From Gramella sp. MT6 (lineage in GTDB: Bacteria > Bacteroidota > Bacteroidia > Flavobacteriales > Flavobacteriaceae), in NCBI RefSeq assembly GCF_019357415.1, contig NZ_CP048410.1, forward strand, positions 620,001-684,000: a DNA stretch of 64,000 nt, read 5' to 3'. Position 1 is the first letter of the stretch. Each line of letters opens with the position of its first letter. The notes beneath the pieces were generated by a model that made no database searches, was not told the origin of the DNA, and was given only the letters and a program-made list of their open reading frames with translations. The position numbers and the translations under genes were made by a program. Of this stretch, positions 1-8,898 are shown in pieces.

Positions 1-1085
1 CTTGCCATTACTGTGATTTCCACTTTTCGACTTCCACGAAAAAGAAAACCGAGTTGGTGGAAATGCTTTGCAGGGAGCTGGAACTGAGAAAGGACGAAAT
101 AGGACAGCAAATTCAAACTATCTATTTTGGCGGTGGAACTCCTTCCCTACTGAATTCTGAAGAATTAAAACTGATCTTCAAAACGATCTTTAAACATTTC
201 GATGTTTCTGAAAATGCCGAAATCACGCTTGAGGCAAATCCCGATGATCTATCAGAAGAAGTGATCAAAATGTTAGATGCTTCTCCGGTGAATCGATTGA
301 GTATTGGAGTGCAGTCATTTTTTGAAGAGGATCTTAAATTGATGAACCGGGCTCATAATTCTGAAGAAGCACTGACCTGTCTTCAGCTAGCAAAGCAATA
401 TTTTGATAATATCAGCATCGATCTTATCTACGGGATTCCCGGGCAATCAAATGAACAATGGATAGAGAATTTAAACAAAGCCCTTGAGCTTGATATTCCG
501 CATATTTCAAGTTACGCGCTCACCGTAGAACCAAAAACCGCTCTTGAAAAATTCATAGAAAAAGGTAAGGTCAAGCCGGTAGAAGATGAAACCTACCGGG
601 AGCAATTCGATATTCTGGTAAACAAGCTCACCACAAACGGATTTGAGCATTATGAATTTTCGAATTACGGAAAACCCCGTTATCATTCTCAGAACAATAT
701 GGCTTACTGGCTGGGAAAATCTTACCTGGGAATTGGCCCATCAGCACATTCCTATGATGGCACTTCCAGAAAATGGAATATCAGCAATAACACGCTGTAT
801 ATAAAAGCCATTGAAGCCGGAAATTTACCTCAGCAAACCGAAAAACTTTCCACCACCGATACTTATAATGAATATGTAATGACAAGGCTCCGAACCAAAT
901 TTGGTGTTTCCACAGATGATATTCAGCAAAAATTTGGAGAAAAATACCGTGATCATTTTTTAATGGAAACCGGTAAATTTCAAGATGACGGACTCATAGA
1001 AAAAATTGGAAACACTTTTCATATCACTCCCAAAGGAAAATTCCTTAGTGACGGGATCGCAGCAGATCTTTTCTATATAGATTAA
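1..1085 (+). CDS. hemW: Radical SAM heme chaperone HemW (5' end missing)
   Basis: The frame is open from base 3 and continues off the left edge, so the first residues are missing. What is left begins inside the radical SAM cluster motif: CHYC is the last half of CxxxCxxC, which binds a 4Fe-4S cluster. It is followed by GGGTPS, typical of the coproporphyrinogen-oxidase-like radical SAM branch. The C-terminal part has the winged-helix-like tail of HemN/HemW proteins. At roughly 360 residues it fits HemW, which hands heme to target proteins, better than the longer HemN oxidase. This is a family-based assignment. The gene acts in the cytoplasm and stands alone, with a repeat-bearing gap behind it. 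Confidence 0.9.
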   Translation, partial: CHYCDFHFSTSTKKKTELVEMLCRELELRKDEIGQQIQTIYFGGGTPSLLNSEELKLIFKTIFKHFDVSENAEITLEANPDDLSEEVIKMLDASPVNRLSIGVQSFFEEDLKLMNRAHNSEEALTCLQLAKQYFDNISIDLIYGIPGQSNEQWIENLNKALELDIPHISSYALTVEPKTALEKFIEKGKVKPVEDETYREQFDILVNKLTTNGFEHYEFSNYGKPRYHSQNNMAYWLGKSYLGIGPSAHSYDGTSRKWNISNNTLYIKAIEAGNLPQQTEKLSTTDTYNEYVMTRLRTKFGVSTDDIQQKFGEKYRDHFLMETGKFQDDGLIEKIGNTFHITPKGKFLSDGIAADLFYID

Positions 1086-1137
1086 TGGCTTATCCAGACG
1101 CAAAGCAAAAACTCAGACCTTAATACTCCGTCCGATC

Positions 1138-1195
1138 CGTCACCCTGAACTTGTTTCAGGGTATTATGAGATGCTGAAACAAGTTCAGCATGACG
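1138..1195. repeat. Double-hairpin intergenic repeat
   Basis: The element is bounded by CGTCA and TGACG and holds two hairpins: CCCTGAA/TTCAGGG and GCTGAA/TTCAGC. The two hairpins also carry TGAACTTGTTTCA and its exact reverse complement, so the whole unit can fold either as two small hairpins or as one long one. It is similar to palindromic repeats dispersed in flavobacterial genomes (recalled, not searched). A diverged relative lies at 11074-11100. It sits between hemW and the next gene and may work as a terminator. Confidence 0.75.
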
Positions 1196-1252
1196 ATTTT
1201 ATCAAAATCGAGATAAATCCCAATTGTCCATTATCAATTTTCAACTAAATAC

Positions 1253-1260
1253 TACATTTG
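1253..1260 (+). promoter_or_regulatory. Bacteroidota -7 promoter element
   Basis: TACATTTG matches the Bacteroidota -7 consensus TAnnTTTG and lies 20 bases before the start at 1280. No TTG is found at the usual distance upstream, so only half of the promoter is recognisable. Confidence 0.4.
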
Positions 1261-1279
1261 TTAGGACCAATTAAACAAT

Positions 1280-2029
1280 ATGTTAGCGAACATAAGCCAT
1301 CTTGGCAATTCATATAAAATAGATTTCTCTCATCCACTGGATATTTCTATCAGTCTTCGCGGGGATAATAAGAACCCAATGGCCTGGTATTTAAAGCACC
1401 CGAAGATTGAACCCGTGGTTGATGGTGATTTTATCGGGAAAGTGAGCAAAGGGTCTTCCGTGAATTTCAATAATATCTGGTTTAATCCGCATGCCCATGC
1501 TACGCATACCGAATGTGTGGGCCACATCAGCAGCGAAACACATACTATTCAGCAGCATCTGAAAACCTTCTTTTTCAAAGCTGAACTTATTTCCATTGAA
1601 CCTCAGAAAAAAGGTGACGACTTCGTTTTCACTAAAGAACAGCTACAAAAGAAAATGAAAGATTTCAATGCTGAAGCGCTTGTGTTGCGAACACTTCCAA
1701 ATTATATCGGGAAGATCTCCAAAAATCATTCGCATACCAACTGGCCGTATATTGAGGAAAATGCCATGATCTATATTCGTGAATTAGGCATTAAACATTT
1801 GTTGACCGATCAGCCTTCAGTCGATAGGGAAAAAGATGAAGGAAAATTACTGGCTCATAAAGCCTTCTGGGATTATCCAAAGAACACCAGGTTTGATGCT
1901 ACAATTACAGAATTGATCTATGTCCCGAATAAGATTGAAGATGGAGATTATTTCCTGAATCTTCAACCCGCTTCTTTTGAAAATGATGCCGCTCCCTGCA
2001 AGCCAGTATTGTATAAAATTATTGAGTGA
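1280..2029 (+). CDS. Cyclase/kynurenine-formamidase-like metal hydrolase
   Basis: This 249-residue protein belongs to the putative cyclase family (PF04199), metal-dependent hydrolases that include bacterial kynurenine formamidase KynB. The signature is the His-rich stretch HAHATHTECVGH near residue 72-83, a variant of the family HxGTHxDxPxH metal-binding motif, with Ala in place of Gly and Glu in place of Asp. A second conserved part is LLTDQPSVDREKD. No signal peptide is visible, so it is cytosolic. The substrate cannot be told: no tryptophan-catabolism gene is nearby. It is the first gene of a packed run reaching 7908, and its stop overlaps the next start. Confidence 0.75.
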   Translation: MLANISHLGNSYKIDFSHPLDISISLRGDNKNPMAWYLKHPKIEPVVDGDFIGKVSKGSSVNFNNIWFNPHAHATHTECVGHISSETHTIQQHLKTFFFKAELISIEPQKKGDDFVFTKEQLQKKMKDFNAEALVLRTLPNYIGKISKNHSHTNWPYIEENAMIYIRELGIKHLLTDQPSVDREKDEGKLLAHKAFWDYPKNTRFDATITELIYVPNKIEDGDYFLNLQPASFENDAAPCKPVLYKIIE

Positions 2030-2379
2030 TGAAAACTACCTTAAAACTGGAAGAACTTGCCATGCTCCTTCTGGGAATCTGGTTATTTAGCCTTCAGGAC
2101 CTTAGCTGGTGGTGGTTCATTGGTCTGTTCTTTGTGCCAGACCTTGGAATGCTGGGCTATCTTATTAATAACAAATGGGGCGCTTTTTTCTATAATATCT
2201 TTCACCATAAAGGCCTTGCGATTGTTATTGGCTTAACTGGATATTATCTTAAATTGCAGGAACTGGAAATTGCCGGAATTATTTTGTTCGCGCATTCCAG
2301 CTTTGACCGCTTGCTTGGATACGGATTAAAGTTCGAAAAAGGCTTTAAATTTACACATCTGGGAGAAATAGGAAAATAA
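2029..2379 (+). CDS. DUF4260 small membrane protein
   Basis: A 116-residue protein with about three hydrophobic segments. It carries the DUF4260 family pattern: PDLGMLGY, then GAFFYNIFHHKG, then SSFDRLLGYGLKF and a terminal FTHLG. The function of the family is unknown. The ATG at 2029 shares one base with the preceding TGA (TGATG), so translation is probably coupled; a GTG at 2026 is the alternative start. The gene lies 1 base from the next one, inside the 1280-7908 run. Confidence 0.8.
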   Translation: MKTTLKLEELAMLLLGIWLFSLQDLSWWWFIGLFFVPDLGMLGYLINNKWGAFFYNIFHHKGLAIVIGLTGYYLKLQELEIAGIILFAHSSFDRLLGYGLKFEKGFKFTHLGEIGK

Positions 2380-2380
2380 T

Positions 2381-2995
2381 ATGGAATTACTCTTTATAGG
2401 ATTGGCCGTGGGTGCCGTGGCAGCTTACTTCATTTTTGCAGCTTTTAATAAGGAACGCTCGAGATCGAAGACCAGCGAACAATCAGTTGTTTTAATGGAT
2501 AAGATCAAAAGTGTTTGCAAATTTATTACCGTGGAAGGTGATTTTTCTGAGATCTATCATTATGAAAATCTGAAAGAAAAATATCTTAGTCTTATCCTCG
2601 GAAAGAAGAAAGCCATTGTCCTGGTAACTGCCAAAGCGCATGTAGGTTTCGACCTGAGTAAGATCAGGATGGATAGCGACAATGAGAATAAAAAGATCAT
2701 CCTTACCAATTTTCCGCAGCCGGAACTGTTAACTATTGAAACAGATTTTAAATATTACGACAAACGTGAAGGCTGGGCAAATCCGTTTACGACTTCAGAT
2801 CTAACCGATATAAACCGTGATGCGAAAAAGACCATTGTAGATAAGATCCCTCAAAGCGGACTACTGGATAAAGCGAAATCTGAAGCTTTGGACACTATTC
2901 TTCTAATGGAAAAGATCGTGGAAACCATTGGCTGGAAGTTAGATTATACGGCACTGACCATTGAAAATACCGAAAATAAAAGTTTAGAAAATTAA
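2381..2995 (+). CDS. DUF4230 membrane-anchored protein
   Basis: The 204-residue product has one N-terminal hydrophobic segment (about residues 3-22) followed by a basic stretch, so it is probably anchored in the inner membrane with the rest soluble. The body resembles DUF4230 proteins, including the stretch IVLVTAKAHVGFDLSKI and a C-terminal helical part. The family has no established function. It sits 1 base after the DUF4260 gene and 36 bases before the MmcQ/YjbR gene, in a putative operon. Confidence 0.75.
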   Translation: MELLFIGLAVGAVAAYFIFAAFNKERSRSKTSEQSVVLMDKIKSVCKFITVEGDFSEIYHYENLKEKYLSLILGKKKAIVLVTAKAHVGFDLSKIRMDSDNENKKIILTNFPQPELLTIETDFKYYDKREGWANPFTTSDLTDINRDAKKTIVDKIPQSGLLDKAKSEALDTILLMEKIVETIGWKLDYTALTIENTENKSLEN

Positions 2996-2999
2996 AATT

Positions 3000-3031
3000 C
3001 CTTCCCTTTGGGGAAGGCCGGGAAGGGGCGC
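3000..3031. repeat. GC-rich hairpin directly before a start codon
   Basis: CCTTCCC and GGGAAGG form a perfect 7-bp stem with a TTTG loop, followed by a G-rich tail that runs to the ATG at 3032. The tail could also serve as a ribosome-binding site. The composition is unlike the surrounding AT-rich DNA and resembles short dispersed palindromic elements seen in other Bacteroidota genomes (recalled, not searched). Confidence 0.5.
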
Positions 3032-3391
3032 ATGAACATCGATACATTCAGAGATTATTGCCTTGCAAAAAAAGGAGTTACCGAAGGTCTTCCCTTTGGT
3101 CCGGATAATCTCGTTTTAAAGGTAATGGGCAAGATGTTCTCTATCGTTTCTCTGGACGAGGTGCCGCCTAGGGCGAATTTGAAATGTGATCCTGACCGGG
3201 CCATCGAGCTTCGGGAAGAATATGAAGACAATATTCTGCCGGGCTATCATATGAATAAGCAACACTGGAATACACTTGTTCTGGACGGAAGATTAAATCC
3301 AAAACTGATATTTGAATTGATCGACCATTCTTACGAACTTGTAGTTAACGGACTCACCGCAAAGCTGAAAAAGGAACTTGAAGATTTATAA
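3032..3391 (+). CDS. MmcQ/YjbR family protein
   Basis: A 119-residue protein with the full MmcQ/YjbR fold pattern: MNIDTFRDYC at the start, then TEGLPFGPDNLVLKVMGKMFS, and the C-terminal NKQHWNTLVLDG followed by LIDHSYELV. The family is often described as DNA-binding because of its CyaY-like fold, but no role is firmly proven. I chose the ATG at 3032 because a TTG at 3008 would translate through the upstream hairpin repeat. Its stop overlaps the next start (TAATG), so it is coupled with the MutS-like gene. Confidence 0.85.
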   Translation: MNIDTFRDYCLAKKGVTEGLPFGPDNLVLKVMGKMFSIVSLDEVPPRANLKCDPDRAIELREEYEDNILPGYHMNKQHWNTLVLDGRLNPKLIFELIDHSYELVVNGLTAKLKKELEDL

Positions 3392-5169
3392 TGACAAAAG
3401 CTGAAGAATTTTACTCCTCGCGACAGGCGAAATACTCCGAATTAAAAAAACAGATCTCCAGAAAATTAGCTTTTTCAAGCACCTTAAGGTTAGTAGTCTT
3501 TCTGGCGATCTGCGCCTCAATTTATTTTTTCTTCGGAAATATTACTATCCTGTTACCACTGGCAATTGTACTTATAGCTGTTTTCATACTCTTAATTTCC
3601 AGGCATACAGATCTTAAAAAAGAACGGGACAAGTTAGCGGCTTTAATCGATATCAATCAACTGGAACTTAGGATCCTTAAAACACGAGATTTCTCAGACC
3701 TGCCTGACGGAAAGAAGTTTGAACCCGAAGATCACGAGTATGCCCGGGACATTGATCTTTTCGGCAGAAAATCTTTCTTCCAGTTTCTTAATAGAACCGC
3801 TTTAAAAGAAGGAAAAGCCAGGCTCGCTAAAATTTTACTAGCGAATAAAACCGAGGATATTCTAAAGAAACAGGAAGCAATAAAGGAACTGTCTTCCAAA
3901 GCCGACTGGAGACAGAACTATTCTGCTACCGCGACTTTGGTTAAAACCGAAACCGATTCTAAATTCATCCTTAACTGGATTCGTAATTACAAGAGTTTCG
4001 TGCCGAAATACATGAAATGGTTTCCTGCGGTATTTTCAGTATTATCAATTGCTGTTTTGGCGCTATTCTATTTTGATATCATTGGCGGCTCCCAGGTGCT
4101 ATTATGGTTTATCATCGGAGTACTTATAACCGGAGTTTTCCTGAAAAAGATCAATGACCTGTCTGGAACTGTAAGCAAGGTGCAAGATACTTTTCAGCAA
4201 TATCACCAGTTACTGGCATTTCTGGAGACTGAAGAATTCGAATCAGGATTAATGAAAGAAGTAAAGAATTCCATTACATCAGAATCAAAAAAAGCTTCCG
4301 TCATTTTAAAGGAATTTTCCCGGGCAATAGATGCGCTGGATCAACGAAACAATTTCCTTTTCGGGATCTTCGCTAACGGATTCTTTCTCTGGGATCTTAG
4401 GCAATGCTATCGACTAGAAAAATGGATTCAGCATCATCATACCGCCGTGGAACATTGGTTTGAAGCCGTGGAAAGAACAGATGCTTATAACAGCCTGGGG
4501 AATTTCAGCTTTAATCATGAGTCATATCATTTTCCTGAAATTCTGAAAAAAGGCCTAGGGACTACCGCTAAAAATTTAGGTCATCCATTATTACATCCAC
4601 AAAAGCGTGTCAATAATGATTTCAGGATCGATGGCGAACAGTTCTTTATTATTACCGGTGCGAATATGGCCGGGAAAAGTACATTCTTACGTACGGTCGC
4701 GCTGCAGATCGTGATGGCAAATATCGGTCTTCCGGTTTGTGCGGAATCCTGCAGCTATGCTCCTACCAAACTTATCACCAGCATGCGTACCAGCGATTCC
4801 CTGGGAGATGATGAGTCTTATTTCTTTTCAGAATTAAAAAGGCTGAAATTTATAGTGGATAAGATACAGACCGAAGATTATTTTATCATTCTGGATGAGA
4901 TCCTGAAGGGAACCAACAGTACCGACAAAGCGATAGGGTCAAGGAAATTTGTGCAGCGCCTGGTAGACACTAATTCCACAGGGATCATTGCGACGCATGA
5001 TCTGAGCTTATGTGAGATAAGTCAGGAATTAGAGCAGGTAGAAAATTACTATTTCGATGCTGAAATTGTGAATAATGAACTGCATTTCGACTATCATTTA
5101 AAAAATGGTGTATGTAAGAATATGAATGCCTCATTTTTACTTCGGAAAATGAAAATCGTGGAAGAATAA
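3391..5169 (+). CDS. Membrane-anchored MutS-family ATPase
   Basis: This 592-residue protein has the MutS ATPase domain but no mismatch-binding N-terminal domain. Two hydrophobic hairpins lie at about residues 27-69 and 205-250. The ATPase part has Walker A GANMAGKST at about residue 423, the MutS loop DSLGDDESYFFSELKR, Walker B IILDEILKGTNS, and the switch histidine in IIATHD. It is therefore a member of the MutS-related membrane proteins common in Bacteroidota, whose function is unknown; it should not be named MutS or MutS2. It is translationally coupled to the MmcQ/YjbR gene and abuts the next gene with no spacer. Confidence 0.85.
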   Translation: MTKAEEFYSSRQAKYSELKKQISRKLAFSSTLRLVVFLAICASIYFFFGNITILLPLAIVLIAVFILLISRHTDLKKERDKLAALIDINQLELRILKTRDFSDLPDGKKFEPEDHEYARDIDLFGRKSFFQFLNRTALKEGKARLAKILLANKTEDILKKQEAIKELSSKADWRQNYSATATLVKTETDSKFILNWIRNYKSFVPKYMKWFPAVFSVLSIAVLALFYFDIIGGSQVLLWFIIGVLITGVFLKKINDLSGTVSKVQDTFQQYHQLLAFLETEEFESGLMKEVKNSITSESKKASVILKEFSRAIDALDQRNNFLFGIFANGFFLWDLRQCYRLEKWIQHHHTAVEHWFEAVERTDAYNSLGNFSFNHESYHFPEILKKGLGTTAKNLGHPLLHPQKRVNNDFRIDGEQFFIITGANMAGKSTFLRTVALQIVMANIGLPVCAESCSYAPTKLITSMRTSDSLGDDESYFFSELKRLKFIVDKIQTEDYFIILDEILKGTNSTDKAIGSRKFVQRLVDTNSTGIIATHDLSLCEISQELEQVENYYFDAEIVNNELHFDYHLKNGVCKNMNASFLLRKMKIVEE

Positions 5170-6174
5170 ATGGATTCAGTAACCCAGATCGTTTTAGGAG
5201 CAGCTGTTGGAGAAGCAGTGCTTGGTAAGAAAGTCGGTAAAAAAGCTATCCTCTACGGAGCGATTGCCGGAACCATTCCAGATCTCGACACGCTGGTTGG
5301 CAATTTTTTTGATACCATCACAGCTATTGAAATTCATCGTGGTTTTTCCCATTCTATAGTTTTCGCGATCCTCTTTGCCCCTATTTTTGGTTGGATCATC
5401 TCAAAGATCGAATCGAGTTCTGAAGCTACCTGGAAGAACTGGTCATGGTTAATGTTCTGGGGCTTGTTCACGCATCCCTTACTCGATGCGCATACTACCT
5501 GGGGTACCCAGCTTTTCTGGCCTTTCGATCTGAGACTTGCCTACAAGAATATCTTTGTAATAGATCCGCTTTACACCCTGCCGTTTCTGTTCTTTCTTAT
5601 CATGGCCATGAGGTTTAACCGGACAGACCCTAAAAGAAGAAAATATAACCGGCTTGGGCTTATTGTGAGCAGTATTTATTTGTTAGTGATCACTCCGGCA
5701 TTAAAATTCTATACATTTCAGAAATTTGAAGCTGCCCTGGAAGAGCAAAATATCACTTATGAAAGAATGGACACCAGGCCAACTCCTTTAAATTCTATAT
5801 TATGGACTGCCAATATCGAAACAAATGAATCCTTTCTTATTGGGAATTATTCTGTTTTTGACACTCAGCCAATAGATTTCTATACCGTCCCCAAAAACTA
5901 TGATCTGGCCGGCGAGCTGGCTGATGATCCCAACCTGAACAGATTGATCCAGATAAGTGATGGCTGGTATACATTTTCAGAAAAGAACGGAGATCTCTAT
6001 TTCAATGACCTCAGATTCGGGAATATGGATATCGAAGATCCTGATTCCGAATTTATTTTCAGTTATAAATTAGCCAGGGAGCACGGCGAACTAACCGCTA
6101 CTGAAACTGAAAAGGAAATGACCGATGCCAAAAAGCTTCTGCCGAGACTTTGGGCGCGCATTCTGGGTAATTAA
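5170..6174 (+). CDS. YdjM-like membrane-bound metal-dependent hydrolase
   Basis: The 334-residue protein matches the YdjM/LexA-binding inner membrane hydrolase family (PF04307): an N-terminal DSVTQIVLGAAVGEAVLG, PDLDTL, HRGFSHS and THPLLDAHTTWGTQLFWPF, which together supply the conserved Asp and His residues. Four or five hydrophobic segments are spread over residues 20-190, and a soluble C-terminal part follows. The biochemical activity of the family is unproven. The ATG immediately follows the stop of the MutS-like gene, so both are surely on one transcript. Confidence 0.85.
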   Translation: MDSVTQIVLGAAVGEAVLGKKVGKKAILYGAIAGTIPDLDTLVGNFFDTITAIEIHRGFSHSIVFAILFAPIFGWIISKIESSSEATWKNWSWLMFWGLFTHPLLDAHTTWGTQLFWPFDLRLAYKNIFVIDPLYTLPFLFFLIMAMRFNRTDPKRRKYNRLGLIVSSIYLLVITPALKFYTFQKFEAALEEQNITYERMDTRPTPLNSILWTANIETNESFLIGNYSVFDTQPIDFYTVPKNYDLAGELADDPNLNRLIQISDGWYTFSEKNGDLYFNDLRFGNMDIEDPDSEFIFSYKLAREHGELTATETEKEMTDAKKLLPRLWARILGN

Positions 6175-6198
6175 TTATATTTAGGGAAAATTCTGTTT

Positions 6199-7908
6199 AT
6201 GCGATTGCTCCCGGCACTTCTGGCCATTCTTATATTTTTTTCCGCTTCGGTTTACGCTCAAAAAGATTCTTTAGCCCTGGAAACCGTAATAAAGAAATTT
6301 CAGGACCACAAACCTTATAAAGGTTCAGATTATCCACTCGGACTTTACACTAAAGAACATTACAAAAAGGAAGCTGAATTTGCTGAAAAACTGCTGAAAG
6401 ACATAAAAAAACTGGATTATTCTGAACTTTCTGAATCTCAAAAAATATCTGCTGATCTTCTGAAATATGACTTGAAGAATACCGTGAAAACTTATGAATT
6501 CAAAGCTTATCTCAATCCGCTTTTATCTGATTCCGGATTTCACCTTAGCCTGAATTATCAAATTCGTGATCTGAACAATTATGCGCAGGTTAGAGCCTAT
6601 CTGAATAAACTAAATGCGATTCCCGAATATGTAGATCAGCATTTTAAATTATTGCGTGAAGGTTTAAAAGAAGGGATCACTCAACCACTGGTAATTTTCG
6701 AAGGTTACGAGAATACTTATGATTCTCAGATCGTAGATAATTATAAGGAAAGTTATTTCTATCAACCTTTTGAAAACCTTCCTGCAACTTTATCTGAAAA
6801 GCAAAAAGATTCAGTTTTAAACGCTGCTGAACAAGCGATCTCGAATAATGTTATTCCTGAATTCGAGCGTATCAAAAAATTCTTTGAAACCGAATATTTC
6901 CCAGAAACCAGAACTGCCTTAGGAGTTTCCGAAATCCCGAACGGAGCAGAATATTATGATTACCTGCTGGAGTATTACACCACTTTAGACCTTAGTGCCG
7001 ATGAAGTTCATAATATTGGACTAGACGAGGTTAAAAGGATCAATACCGAAATGAAAAAGGTAATGGCCGAAACCGGTTTTGAAGGTAGTTTTTCTGAATT
7101 CTTTGACTTCTTGCGAACAGATGAACAATTCTATGCTGAGACCCCTGAGGAATTACTAATGTTCGCCAGGGATATCGCCAAACGTATCGATGCGAAGTTG
7201 CCGGCATATTTCACCAAACTACCAAGAAAACCATACGGAGTCGCAGAAGTTCCTGCCGCGATAGCTCCGAAGTATACCACCGGAAGATATATTGGAGCGT
7301 CGAATGAAACTCAGCCGGGATATTACTGGGTAAACACTTACGATCTCCCAAGCCGACCAAAATATGTTTTACCCTCATTAACGGCCCACGAAGCCGTGCC
7401 GGGACATCATCTGCAGATCTCTTTAAACAATGAATTAGGAGATGAAATCCCTGAATTCAGAAGGAGATTTTATATCTCCGCTTTTGGTGAAGGCTGGGGA
7501 TTATATTCTGAATTTCTGGCGGAAGAAATGGGAATATACCGCAATCCTTATGAGATCTTCGGAAAGCTTACTTACGAACAATGGCGTGCCTGCCGACTGG
7601 TCGTAGATACCGGGATCCATGCAAAAGGCTGGACGAGAGACCAGGCTGTAGATTTTATGAAAAAGAACACCGCGCTTACCATTCACGAGATCAATACCGA
7701 AGTAGACCGTTATATTTCCTGGCCGGGACAGGCTGTTTCATACAAGATCGGAGAATTAAAGATCCGTGAATTGCGAAAGAAAGCGGAAGAAGCTTTAGGA
7801 GCTGATTTCGATATCAGGAAATTTCATGAGGTCATCCTGGAAGAAGGGGTAGTGACCTTACCAATTCTCGAGAAAAGGGTGATGGAGTATATCAAATCCA
7901 ATTCTTAG
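6199..7908 (+). CDS. DUF885 family secreted metallopeptidase-like protein
   Basis: The 569-residue product starts with a signal peptide (about 20 residues ending in VYAQ) and is otherwise a full-length DUF885 protein. The diagnostic motif HEAVPGHHLQ near residue 397 resembles a zinc-peptidase HExxH-type site, with a downstream acidic partner in the segment FGEGWGLYSEFLAEEMG. Family members are treated as putative zinc peptidases or esterases; few have been tested. It is the last gene of the run that begins at 1280 and probably works in the periplasm on peptides. Confidence 0.85.
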   Translation: MRLLPALLAILIFFSASVYAQKDSLALETVIKKFQDHKPYKGSDYPLGLYTKEHYKKEAEFAEKLLKDIKKLDYSELSESQKISADLLKYDLKNTVKTYEFKAYLNPLLSDSGFHLSLNYQIRDLNNYAQVRAYLNKLNAIPEYVDQHFKLLREGLKEGITQPLVIFEGYENTYDSQIVDNYKESYFYQPFENLPATLSEKQKDSVLNAAEQAISNNVIPEFERIKKFFETEYFPETRTALGVSEIPNGAEYYDYLLEYYTTLDLSADEVHNIGLDEVKRINTEMKKVMAETGFEGSFSEFFDFLRTDEQFYAETPEELLMFARDIAKRIDAKLPAYFTKLPRKPYGVAEVPAAIAPKYTTGRYIGASNETQPGYYWVNTYDLPSRPKYVLPSLTAHEAVPGHHLQISLNNELGDEIPEFRRRFYISAFGEGWGLYSEFLAEEMGIYRNPYEIFGKLTYEQWRACRLVVDTGIHAKGWTRDQAVDFMKKNTALTIHEINTEVDRYISWPGQAVSYKIGELKIRELRKKAEEALGADFDIRKFHEVILEEGVVTLPILEKRVMEYIKSNS

Positions 7909-7940
7909 ATGTTTATAAGAGTCGTAGCCTGAGTTTAAAC

Positions 7941-7948
7941 TATCTTTG
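7941..7948 (+). promoter_or_regulatory. Bacteroidota -7 promoter element
   Basis: TATCTTTG is a perfect TAnnTTTG match placed 18 bases before the ATG at 7967. No canonical -33 TTTG is seen at the usual distance. It suggests that the PhnA-like gene has its own promoter and is not part of the upstream run. Confidence 0.5.
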
Positions 7949-7966
7949 CAGCCAAATTCAGTTATA

Positions 7967-8545
7967 ATGACCATTGAAGAAAGCCTTAAAGAACGCAGTG
8001 ATTCTACCTGTGAATTGTGCAGCAACAAAGATAATCTACACGTATTTGAAGTTCCGGATTCACCTGAAGAAGGATTGGAAAGCAGTATTCTTATTTGCGA
8101 AACCTGTAAAGAACAGATCGAAGATCCTGAAAAAACAGAGGCTAACCACTGGCGTTGTTTAAATGACTCTATGTGGAGCACGATTCCGGCAGTCCAGGTG
8201 ATGGCCTGGAGAATGCTTAACAGATTGAAATCTGAAGGATGGCCGCAAGACCTTCTGGATATGATGTATATGGAAGATGGGGTAAAGGAATGGGCAAAAG
8301 CTGGTATTCAGGAAGAAAAGGCTGAAAATTTCATTTTACATAAAGACAGTAACGGAGCGATAATAGAAGCCGGAGATACCGTTGTTCTAACCAAAGACCT
8401 CAACGTTAAAGGTTCAAGTTTAACCGCAAAAAGAGGAACCGCCGTAAGAAGAGTTTCCCTGGTTCATGATAATGCAGAGCAAATCGAAGGAAAAGTTGAA
8501 GGTCAGCAGATCGTGATCCTTACAAAATTTGTCAAAAAAGTATAG
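7967..8545 (+). CDS. PhnA/YjdM-like zinc-ribbon protein
   Basis: The 192-residue protein has an N-terminal zinc ribbon with CELC and CETC pairs (about residues 15-18 and 44-47) and a C-terminal PhnA domain with GDTVVLTKDLNVKGSS. This is the YjdM (PhnA) family, historically linked to alkylphosphonate genes by a naming mix-up; it is not phosphonoacetate hydrolase, and its role is unknown. The ATG at 7967 follows a good -7 element; a TTG at 7946 lies inside that element and is unlikely. Confidence 0.85.
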   Translation: MTIEESLKERSDSTCELCSNKDNLHVFEVPDSPEEGLESSILICETCKEQIEDPEKTEANHWRCLNDSMWSTIPAVQVMAWRMLNRLKSEGWPQDLLDMMYMEDGVKEWAKAGIQEEKAENFILHKDSNGAIIEAGDTVVLTKDLNVKGSSLTAKRGTAVRRVSLVHDNAEQIEGKVEGQQIVILTKFVKKV

Positions 8546-8574
8546 TTTCGATTGAGAATTGAAAATGGATAAAA

Positions 8575-8811
8575 ATGAGCGAAAATATTAATAAGAACGA
8601 GCAACCGAACAATCCGCTTCATGGAGTAAAGCTGGCTACCATCATGGAAAAGCTGCATGCCCATTACGGTTGGGATGGCCTTGCCGATCGCATCAATATC
8701 AATTGCTTTAAAAGTAATCCTACGATAAAATCCAGCCTGAAATTCTTAAGAAGAACACCCTGGGCCAGAGAGAAAGTGGAAAGGCTTTATTTGAAAACAG
8801 ATTTCAAATAA
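8575..8811 (+). CDS. VF530 family DNA-binding-like protein
   Basis: A 78-residue protein of the VF530 (DUF2132) family, recognised by [50 protein letters not shown]. The Vibrio fischeri member has a solved structure with a DNA-binding-like fold, but the biological role is not established. It lies 29 bases after the PhnA-like gene on the same strand and is followed by a strong terminator, so the two probably form a short transcript. Confidence 0.85.
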   Translation: MSENINKNEQPNNPLHGVKLATIMEKLHAHYGWDGLADRININCFKSNPTIKSSLKFLRRTPWAREKVERLYLKTDFK

Positions 8812-8852
8812 TGTAGGATTCTGAAATTTCTTTTGCAACCATCTAAAAACAA

Positions 8853-8876
8853 AAAGCCCGGCAAATGCCGGGCTTT
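8853..8876. terminator. Bidirectional intrinsic terminator
   Basis: AAAGCCCGGCA and TGCCGGGCTTT form a perfect 11-bp stem with an AA loop, with A/T-rich flanks on both sides. It separates converging genes ending at 8811 (+) and 8899 (-) and can serve both. Confidence 0.9.
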
Positions 8877-8898
8877 ATAATTTCAGAAGAATGAAATA

